From the NCBI GenBank assembly GCA_026984895.1, contig JALSRF010000498.1, forward strand, positions 1 to 6,317: a stretch of 6,317 nucleotides of DNA, given 5' to 3'. Both the position numbers and the translations under genes were made by a program. Positions 1 through 4,294 of this stretch are shown here, piece by piece (positions within the stretch are counted from its first letter, which is position 1; every line of letters starts with the position of its first letter). This DNA comes from Paracoccaceae bacterium (GTDB lineage Bacteria; Pseudomonadota; Alphaproteobacteria; Rhodobacterales; Rhodobacteraceae). The notes under the pieces are model-generated. The model worked only from the letters and a program-made list of their open reading frames with translations, ran no database searches and had not been told where the DNA came from.

Positions 1-18
1 TCAGTCATGCTTGTCGGC

Positions 19-25
19 GGGGGGA
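19..25 (+). promoter_or_regulatory. Ribosome binding site deciding the start at 31
   Basis: A run of six G followed by A (GGGGGGA) ends five bases before the ATG at 31. It is not a perfect AGGAGG but is the only purine-rich stretch at a suitable distance. It supports the ATG at 31 over the in-frame ATG at 7, which would put acidic and glycine residues before the signal peptide and has almost no upstream sequence in the window. Confidence 0.5.
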
Positions 26-30
26 CAGAC

Positions 31-525
31 ATGACCAGACGGAATGCCGCAGCCGGTTGTTGTCTTGCGATCTGCCTGGCGCTGCCGGGCGTGGCCGGCG
101 CCGGAGGATCGGCCCGGCCAAGGGAAATGCCGCCCGTGGAATTCGTGGGGCGGCAATATGTTGACAGCCGCGGATGCGCCTATGTCCGCCGTCATGCCCA
201 CGGGAAGGTCGTGTGGGTGGCCCGGCTTGGCGAAGGGCATCGGCCGTTGTGCGGTCTGCGCCCGACCTTCGCACTGGCCCCGGTGGGCGCGATGGTGCAG
301 CGGGGCGCGGACGTGGGCGCGGACGTGGGCGCGGCCGCGTCGGGCGGGCAGGGCCGGGGTGTCGGCGGGCGTCCCGCTGGCCGGGCGAAGGGCGTGCCGC
401 CCGGCTTCAGGCCCGCCTGGTCCGACGGCCGGCTGAACCCGCTGCGCGGTCCCAGAACGGCGCAGGGGGATGCGCAGATGTTGCGTATCTGGACCGAGAC
501 GGTGCCCATGAAGCGGCGCCGGTGA
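31..525 (+). CDS. Small secreted envelope protein, related to Rhodobacteraceae SPOR-domain proteins but without a SPOR domain
   Basis: This 164-residue protein has no known enzymatic role. Residues 1-26 look like a Sec signal peptide: MTRR, then a hydrophobic stretch rich in Ala/Leu/Cys, ending in AGA as a likely signal peptidase I site. The mature part has a short domain with YVDSRGCAYVR, a Trp-containing strand and LCGLRPTF; its two Cys could form a disulfide. A low-complexity Ala/Gly/Arg linker follows, including a perfect ADVG-ADVG repeat. The C-terminal block DGRLNPLRGPRT...GDAQM...WTETVP resembles, from memory, the tail of Rhodobacteraceae proteins that usually also carry a peptidoglycan-binding SPOR domain. 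No SPOR-like segment is visible here. I infer a periplasmic or cell-wall role. The gene faces the 681..1697 gene convergently. Its stop codon lies inside an 11-bp tandem repeat. The start was chosen from the signal peptide and the G-rich ribosome site. I am fairly sure it is a real gene; the function is unknown. Confidence 0.72.
   Translation: MTRRNAAAGCCLAICLALPGVAGAGGSARPREMPPVEFVGRQYVDSRGCAYVRRHAHGKVVWVARLGEGHRPLCGLRPTFALAPVGAMVQRGADVGADVGAAASGGQGRGVGGRPAGRAKGVPPGFRPAWSDGRLNPLRGPRTAQGDAQMLRIWTETVPMKRRR
307..330 (+). repeat. Two perfect copies of a 12-bp in-frame repeat
   Basis: GCGGACGTGGGC occurs at 307-318 and again at 319-330. It is in frame and encodes ADVG-ADVG within the linker of the secreted protein. 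A partial third copy (GCGG) starts at 331. The 12-bp unit keeps the frame, as expected for a slippage-generated linker expansion. Confidence 0.85.
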
Positions 526-561
526 GGTGCCGGTGATATGCCGGTGAGGTGCCGGCGACCT
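518..561 (+). repeat. Four tandem copies of an 11-bp unit across the stop codon
   Basis: Four 11-bp units lie head to tail: GCCGGTGAGGT (518-528), GCCGGTGATAT (529-539), GCCGGTGAGGT (540-550) and GCCGGCGACCT (551-561). Units 1 and 3 are identical, which also gives a 22-bp higher-order period. The TGA stop of the upstream gene (523-525) falls inside unit 1. Because 11 is not a multiple of 3, gain or loss of a unit would not extend the protein as long as unit 1 is kept. Possible roles are a DNA-binding array (one unit per helical turn) or simply a slippage product. Confidence 0.8.
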
Positions 562-650
562 GGCGAATGCGCGCCAAATGCGCACCGCCGCCGCGCCGCC
601 GCGCCGCTCGTCGGCACTGTCGGCTGGCGCCCGCCCTCCGGCAGAGCGGA

Positions 651-671
651 CCGGCCCGCCCGGCGGACCGG
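651..671 (-). terminator. Hairpin just after the 681..1697 gene, candidate terminator
   Basis: Read on the minus strand, the 21 bases starting CCGGTCCGC and ending GCGGGCCGG fold into a nine-pair stem (one G-U pair) with a three-base CGG loop. It begins about ten bases past the stop codon at 681-683. No T-tract follows, so it may be a weak or Rho-assisted terminator, or an RNA 3'-end stabiliser. The arms also contain a 9-bp direct repeat, GCGGACCGG, at 646-654 and 663-671 on the plus strand. Confidence 0.4.
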
Positions 672-680
672 TGCTGCAGG

Positions 681-1697
681 TTACTCTCCGCAGATGCCTT
701 GCAGCGAGACCCAGTCCCCATCGGACATCACCGGGCGGATGTCGCCTGGCGCGATCGGGTCCGCCTCGATCAGGTCGATGGTCTTTTCCCCCGTCATGTC
801 AATGGCGTAGGCGTAAGGCTTGGCGCTGATTCCGGCCGCCTTGAAGCGCGCCAGAAGGTCGGTTGCCGGAACCGGTTCGCGGGGCGCGGTCAACAGCCTT
901 TCGGAATAGGCCGTCAGCGTCCGGGCGGGGATGTTTCCGGTGATCAGCAGGCGGAAGGATGTCAGCAGGCCGGTGCCGCGCAGCAGCCGAAGCACAGGAT
1001 CGTGCCGCGCGGCGCGGGCATCCTCCTCCAGGGCGAAACCGGCGGCAACCTGCGGGTCCTCGTAGTCCTCGACCAGCGAGCGGTTGAACAGGATGACATG
1101 GCCGGGCAGGTGTTCGCTCTGGCGCACGCCGTCGCGCAGCACGACGATCCGGCCCGCTGCCCCCGGAAACAGGCGCCCGTGCAGCACGGAGAGCGCGTCA
1201 AGACCTTCGGGCGTTTCGCACGGGGCGCCCGCCACCCTGCGGATACCGGCCAGGATCTCGGCGCCGATTTCGGCCCGTTTGGCCGGCGGGACCACCGAGG
1301 CCGCATAGCGCACCATCGCCCCGGGCAGCCAGAACAGCGCCAGCCCCAGGACAAGCGCCGCCGTGCCGGAAACCAGATAGAAGCGCAGCCGCCCCGGGTG
1401 CGGGCGCTGCCGTTCGATGGCGTTACGAACCTTTTCCAGCGCGCTGACCATCAGCGGGTCCGTCAGTTCCAGGGTTTCCGTGTCATCGCTTCCCGGACGG
1501 AAAAGCGCGGGCTGTGCGCCGGGATTGATCCGCTCGATCGCCGGCAGCGACCAATGGGCCAGGGCCCGTCCGGCGCCATCGGCGATGGTCAGGCTGGCCT
1601 CGCCCAGGCAGACGATGACATCGCGGCGCTGGCCCTCGGGCGAGGGGCGCCAGATGCCGGAGCATTCCAGCCTTTCGAAATCCTTCAGCGCGGTCAT
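681..1697 (-). CDS. One-pass membrane protein, probable inactive relative of M48 peptidases
   Basis: This 338-residue protein shows three parts. Residues 1-100 look beta-rich and PH-like, with a pattern ALAHWSLPAIERI...LEL.DPLM followed by a helix. Residues about 104-130 form one strong transmembrane helix (LVSGTAALVLGLALFWLPGA). The C-terminal part contains LPGHVILFNRSLVEDYEDPQ (197-216), which matches the LPGG-xx-hydrophobic segment that precedes the active-site helix in M48 metallopeptidases. Where the HExxH zinc motif should follow, the sequence reads AGFALEEDARAARHD (219-233): no HExxH is present. I infer a non-catalytic membrane protein derived from the M48 fold, perhaps a scaffold or regulator. 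The ATG at 1697 has only AGGG two bases upstream as a ribosome site, within a duplicated 13-bp unit, so the start is moderately sure. It lies 129 bp downstream of the acyl-CoA synthetase on the same strand and could be cotranscribed or separate. It could also be annotated simply as a hypothetical membrane protein. Confidence 0.75.
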   Translation of the reverse strand: MTALKDFERLECSGIWRPSPEGQRRDVIVCLGEASLTIADGAGRALAHWSLPAIERINPGAQPALFRPGSDDTETLELTDPLMVSALEKVRNAIERQRPHPGRLRFYLVSGTAALVLGLALFWLPGAMVRYAASVVPPAKRAEIGAEILAGIRRVAGAPCETPEGLDALSVLHGRLFPGAAGRIVVLRDGVRQSEHLPGHVILFNRSLVEDYEDPQVAAGFALEEDARAARHDPVLRLLRGTGLLTSFRLLITGNIPARTLTAYSERLLTAPREPVPATDLLARFKAAGISAKPYAYAIDMTGEKTIDLIEADPIAPGDIRPVMSDGDWVSLQGICGE

Positions 1698-1699
1698 GT

Positions 1700-1725
1700 C
1701 CCTGTCTGCTGGCCCTGTCTGCCGG
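1700..1725. repeat. 13-bp tandem duplication at the ribosome-site region of the 681..1697 gene
   Basis: The plus-strand units CCCTGTCTGCTGG (1700-1712) and CCCTGTCTGCCGG (1713-1725) differ at one base. On the minus strand each unit contains GCAGACAGGG, so the only purine-rich candidate ribosome site before the ATG at 1697 is present twice, at close and at more distant spacing. Confidence 0.75.
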
Positions 1726-1769
1726 TCCTGCCTTTTCGTTGACGAGTGCCACCCTGGCCGAGCGTTTTC

Positions 1770-1822
1770 CCGCTCACAACATCGCCCCCATCGCCGCCGC
1801 TCACAACATCGCCCCCATCGCC
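1770..1822. repeat. Two perfect 26-bp copies with a 27-bp period in the intergenic gap
   Basis: The 26-bp stretch at 1770-1795 (starting CCGCTCACAACATCG) is repeated exactly at 1797-1822, with one base between the copies. Each copy also contains internal ATCGCC-type short repeats, and the second runs to within four bases of the acyl-CoA synthetase stop codon (1827-1829). A weak five-pair hairpin, GAGCG-TTTTCC-CGCTC (1760-1775), overlaps the first copy. I see no clear terminator in the 1698-1826 gap, so transcription from the synthetase gene may continue into the next gene. Confidence 0.85.
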
Positions 1823-1826
1823 CCCA

Positions 1827-3458
1827 TCACAGATCGCGGGCGATCTTGCGCAGCTCGAACTTCTGGATCTTGCCGGTCGAGGTTTTCGGCAATTCGCCGA
1901 ACACCACCTTTTTCGGGGTCTTGAACCCGGCCAGGCGCGCGCGAACAAAGGCGATCAGATCGGCCTCCGAGCAATCGGCGCCCTCTTTCGGCTCCACAAA
2001 GGCGCAGGGCACCTCGCCCCATTTTTCATCCGGCCTGGCCACCACCGCGCACAAGAGAACCGAGGGGTGCTCCATCAGAACCCCCTCGACCTCGACCGAA
2101 GAGACGTTCTCGCCGCCGGAAATGATGATGTCCTTGGAGCGATCGGTGATCTTGATGTAGCCGTCCGGGTGCTGGATGGCGATGTCGCCGGAATGGAAAT
2201 AGCCGCCGGCGAAGGCCTCGGCCGTGGCTTGCGGGTTCTTCAGGTAGCCCTTCATCACCGGGTTGCCGCGGATCATGATCTCGCCGGTGGTCTGGCCGTC
2301 CATGGGGATCTGCCGCATGGTGTCGGGATCCATCACCGTGATGTCCTCCATCATCGGCATCAGCACGCCGGTGCGCGCCTTGATGGCGTATTTCTCCTGC
2401 GCCGGCAGATCGTCCCAGCGCGCCGGCTGCCAGAGGCATTCGGTGACATGGCCATAGGTTTCGGTCAGCCCGTAAACCTGGGTGACGTTGAACCCCAGCG
2501 GTTCGATCGCCTTGAGAATGGCCGCGGGCGGCGGGGCGCCGGCGGTAAGGACCTCGACCACATGGTCGAAGTCGCGCCGCTCCTCCTCGGGGGCGTTGAT
2601 GATCATGTTCAGCACGATCGGCGCGCCGCCGAAATGGGTCACGCCCTCGTCGGCGATGGCATCGTAGATGTTCCGGGCGGTGATGTCGCGGCAGCAGATG
2701 ACCGCGCCGCCCAGCAGCGGGATCGCCCAGACATGGTTCCAGTTGTTGCAGTGAAACAGCGGGACAATCGTCAGGTAGCGCGGCCGCAGGCCCATCTGCC
2801 AGGAAATCACGGTTCCCATGGTCATCAGATAGGCCCCCCGGTGGTGGTAGACCACGCCCTTGGGCCGCCCGGTGGTGCCCGAAGTGTAGTTGAGCGCGAG
2901 GCTTTCCCATTCGTCGGCCGGCATTTCCCATTCGTAGCGGGGATCGCCGCTGGCGATGAAGCTTTCGTATTCCTCGTGCTCGGATGTCGCGGGGTAGCCG
3001 GCCTGCGGGTCGGCCACCTCGACGATGCGCGGCGCCGGGCCGCTCATCCGGGCAATGGCTTCGCCGGCCAGCGGCAGGAACTGGGTGTCCACCAGCAGCA
3101 GTTTCGCACCGCCGTGATCCAGGATATAGGCCACCGTGTCGGGATCAAGCCGGATGTTGATCGCGTTCAGAACGCCGCCCATCGCCGGCACGCCGAAATG
3201 GGCTTCGGCATGGGCCGGGACATTGGGAAGAATCGTTGCCACCACATCGCCGCCGGACAGGCCGGCCCCGACCAGCGCCGAGGCCAGCCGGGTGATGCGC
3301 TCGTGATATTCGGCATAGTTCCAGCGTCTGTCGCCATAGACAAGCGCTTCGTGATCGGGAAATACGCGGGCGGCGCGCCGCATGTGCGAAAGCACCGTCA
3401 GCGGCACGAAATTGCCGGCATTGCGTTCCAGCCCGCCTTCGTCTTTCATCCAGCCCAT
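1827..3458 (-). CDS. AMP-forming acyl-CoA synthetase (fatty/carboxylic acid-CoA ligase)
   Basis: This cytoplasmic enzyme activates a carboxylic acid with ATP to an acyl-adenylate and then to the CoA thioester. The 543 residues match the usual length of about 540. All adenylate-forming core motifs are visible: the phosphate loop YTSGTTGRPKG (191-201), YGLTET (329-334), SGD (423-425), the hinge DRSKDIIISGGEN (439-451), and PKTSTGK with the catalytic lysine at 530. The N-terminus (ERNAGNFVPLTVLSHMRRAA) resembles the plant AAE1/AAE7/AAE11-like branch and its bacterial relatives, which use short- to medium-chain or branched acids. The actual substrate cannot be read from the sequence; relatives acting on methylmercaptopropionate (DmdB) have a different N-terminus as I remember it. 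The start at 3458 is supported by GAGAGG five bases upstream and by family alignment; an upstream in-frame ATG at 3572 would overlap the divergent sulfotransferase gene and adds an unrelated leader. It probably feeds beta-oxidation, fitting the hydratase/dehydrogenase gene nearby. Confidence 0.93.
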   Translation of the reverse strand: MGWMKDEGGLERNAGNFVPLTVLSHMRRAARVFPDHEALVYGDRRWNYAEYHERITRLASALVGAGLSGGDVVATILPNVPAHAEAHFGVPAMGGVLNAINIRLDPDTVAYILDHGGAKLLLVDTQFLPLAGEAIARMSGPAPRIVEVADPQAGYPATSEHEEYESFIASGDPRYEWEMPADEWESLALNYTSGTTGRPKGVVYHHRGAYLMTMGTVISWQMGLRPRYLTIVPLFHCNNWNHVWAIPLLGGAVICCRDITARNIYDAIADEGVTHFGGAPIVLNMIINAPEEERRDFDHVVEVLTAGAPPPAAILKAIEPLGFNVTQVYGLTETYGHVTECLWQPARWDDLPAQEKYAIKARTGVLMPMMEDITVMDPDTMRQIPMDGQTTGEIMIRGNPVMKGYLKNPQATAEAFAGGYFHSGDIAIQHPDGYIKITDRSKDIIISGGENVSSVEVEGVLMEHPSVLLCAVVARPDEKWGEVPCAFVEPKEGADCSEADLIAFVRARLAGFKTPKKVVFGELPKTSTGKIQKFELRKIARDL

Positions 3459-3463
3459 GATCG

Positions 3464-3469
3464 CCTCTC
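3464..3469 (-). promoter_or_regulatory. Ribosome binding site of the acyl-CoA synthetase
   Basis: On the minus strand GAGAGG lies five bases before the ATG at 3458. It settles the start against the longer in-frame reading from 3572. Confidence 0.65.
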
Positions 3470-3491
3470 GGGTTTGTCTGATCGCCGGCAA

Positions 3492-3519
3492 ATACTGCCC
3501 ATTTACCGCGCCATTGCAA
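3492..3519 (-). promoter_or_regulatory. Weak candidate promoter for the acyl-CoA synthetase
   Basis: On the minus strand TTGCAA (3519-3514) is followed after 16 bases by CAGTAT (3497-3492). This matches TTGACA at 4 of 6 and TATAAT at 3 of 6 positions, with 33 bases left before the start codon. The segment is the most AT-rich part of the 106-bp gap between two divergent genes, where promoters for both must lie unless transcription comes from further away. For the plus-strand gene, TTTACC (3502-3507) and GATATG (3525-3530), 17 bases apart, are an equally weak option. Confidence 0.25.
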
Positions 3520-3537
3520 ACAGAGATATGGCAATTG
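3511..3537. promoter_or_regulatory. Imperfect inverted repeat in the divergent promoter region, possible operator
   Basis: The arms CCATTGC (3511-3517) and GCAATTG (3531-3537) match at six of seven positions and are separated by 13 bases. The region also has the palindromes TTGCAA (3514-3519) and CAATTG (3532-3537). A dimeric repressor controlling the acyl-CoA synthetase, the sulfotransferase or both could bind here. No regulator gene is in the window, and chance occurrence is quite possible. Confidence 0.22.
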
Positions 3538-3564
3538 CGACGACGGGGCGCTAGCCTTGGCGCC

Positions 3565-4212
3565 ATGATCATTTCGCGCGGGCGGCGTTACATTTTCGTG
3601 CATGTGCCCAAGACCGGAGGCACCTCTGTGACGCTTGCGCTGGAAGCGCGGGCGCTGAAGGACGACATCCTGATCGGCGACACCCCCAAGGCACGGCGCA
3701 GACGCCGGCGGCTGCAGGGGCTGGATGCGGCCGGGCGGCTTTGGAAGCATTCGACACTGGCCGATGTCGAAGGCATCGTGAGCCGCGCCGAAATGCGCGA
3801 CTTCTTCACCCTCACGCTCGTGCGCAACCCCTGGGACCGGTTGGTAAGCTACTATCACTGGCTGCGCAGCCAGAGGTTCGATCACCCGGCCGTGAAACTG
3901 GCCGGGTCGCTGGCGTTCGCGGACTTTCTCGCCCATCCCGATACCCGCGCCACGATCCGCGCCTGGCCTTACGGGCGCTACATGCGCGACGGCGCCGGCC
4001 GGGAACACTGCTGCGCATTCGTGCGGCTGGAACGGCTGGAGCAGGACCTCGCCGCCTTCGAAACCCACCTGGGCTTTCGCCTGCAGCCGCTGCCGCGGGC
4101 AAACAGCTCCGAGCGCCACCGCGACCACCGCCACTACTACGACGACACCTCCGCCGCCATCGTGGCGGAAATCTGCGCCGAAGACATCGCGCGCTTCGGA
4201 TACCGGTTCTGA
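3565..4212 (+). CDS. Sulfotransferase family 2 domain protein (PAPS-dependent)
   Basis: This 215-residue cytoplasmic protein should transfer a sulfuryl group from PAPS to an unidentified acceptor, in this family usually a carbohydrate. The 5'-phosphosulfate-binding loop is FVHVPKTGGTSV (11-22), with Lys16 and Thr20/Ser21 as the usual contacts. The 3'-phosphate-binding motif is TLVRNPWDRLVSYY (84-97), with Arg87 and Ser95. WKH at 60-62 may supply the catalytic base, by analogy with heparan-type 2-O-sulfotransferases. The segment RANSSER (178-184) resembles a conserved C-terminal Asn-x-Ser region. Residues 44-49 are six arginines in a row, suggesting a polyanionic partner or cofactor edge. The protein has no signal peptide or membrane helix and seems full length, ending in FGYRF. 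The start is set by the distance to the first motif; no convincing ribosome site precedes it, so initiation may be weak or leaderless. It is divergent from the acyl-CoA synthetase and convergent with the beta-oxidation gene, and stands alone as a single-gene unit. No sugar or surface-polysaccharide gene is adjacent. Confidence 0.88.
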   Translation: MIISRGRRYIFVHVPKTGGTSVTLALEARALKDDILIGDTPKARRRRRRLQGLDAAGRLWKHSTLADVEGIVSRAEMRDFFTLTLVRNPWDRLVSYYHWLRSQRFDHPAVKLAGSLAFADFLAHPDTRATIRAWPYGRYMRDGAGREHCCAFVRLERLEQDLAAFETHLGFRLQPLPRANSSERHRDHRHYYDDTSAAIVAEICAEDIARFGYRF

Positions 4213-4225
4213 GCGCCGCGCCCCT

Positions 4226-4260
4226 CTTCTTCTTCTTGGCTGAAATACCTCCGCCGGAGG
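4226..4260 (-). repeat. Rhodobacteraceae-like gene-end element: hairpin, TATTT, AAG repeats
   Basis: On the minus strand this reads CCTCCGGCGGAGG, then TATTTCAGCC, then four AAG triplets. I recall very similar strings recurring between genes in Rhodobacteraceae genomes, so I think it is a dispersed element; this is memory, not a search. Here it occupies the convergent gap between the sulfotransferase and the fatty acid oxidation gene. Confidence 0.5.
4241..4260 (-). terminator. Candidate terminator of the FadJ-like gene
   Basis: On the minus strand the hairpin CCTCC-GGC-GGAGG (4260-4248) has a five-pair stem with a three-base loop and is followed by TATTTCA, a short T-rich tail. It lies about 35 bases past the FadJ-like stop codon. 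The stem is symmetric, so it could act on both strands, but only the minus strand has the T-rich tail directly after it. Confidence 0.5.
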
Positions 4261-4262
4261 CG

Positions 4263-4284
4263 CCGGGCCGCCGCTGCGGCCCGG
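4263..4284. terminator. Nine-pair perfect hairpin in the convergent gap
   Basis: CCGGGCCGC (4263-4271) and GCGGCCCGG (4276-4284) are perfect inverted repeats with a four-base loop (CGCT). The stem is entirely G-C and very stable, but no T-tract follows on either strand. It starts 10 bases past the stop of the FadJ-like gene and may assist termination or protect the mRNA 3' end together with the neighbouring hairpin at 4248-4260. Confidence 0.45.
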
Positions 4285-4294
4285 GTGTCCGCAT

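Noticed and set aside
31..60. Lipoprotein signal (AAGC) near the N-terminus of the small secreted protein
   Set aside because: The Cys would be at about position 10, leaving too short a hydrophobic region before it; a signal peptidase I site after AGA fits better.
518..561. Reading the 11-bp repeats as a CRISPR array
   Set aside because: Units are contiguous, 11 bp long and without spacers; no cas gene is nearby.
1..585. Minus-strand frame opposite the small secreted protein
   Set aside because: Translation is dominated by His, Arg, Pro and Ala without hydrophobic or conserved segments; the plus strand has a signal peptide and conserved blocks.
549..1742. Open plus-strand frame of about 400 codons opposite the M48-like gene
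   Set aside because: Its composition (Arg, Gln, Gly) is typical of an antisense frame, while the minus-strand frame has a clear transmembrane helix and a family-like segment.
1760..1775. Hairpin GAGCG-TTTTCC-CGCTC as terminator of the acyl-CoA synthetase gene
   Set aside because: Only five pairs, no T-tract after the stem on the minus strand, and more than 50 bases from the stop codon.
1746..3554. Open plus-strand frame of about 600 codons opposite the acyl-CoA synthetase
   Set aside because: It is the antisense shadow of a fully motif-supported gene. Long antisense frames are common at this GC, and the translation is His/Arg/Gly-rich low-complexity text with no recognisable domain.
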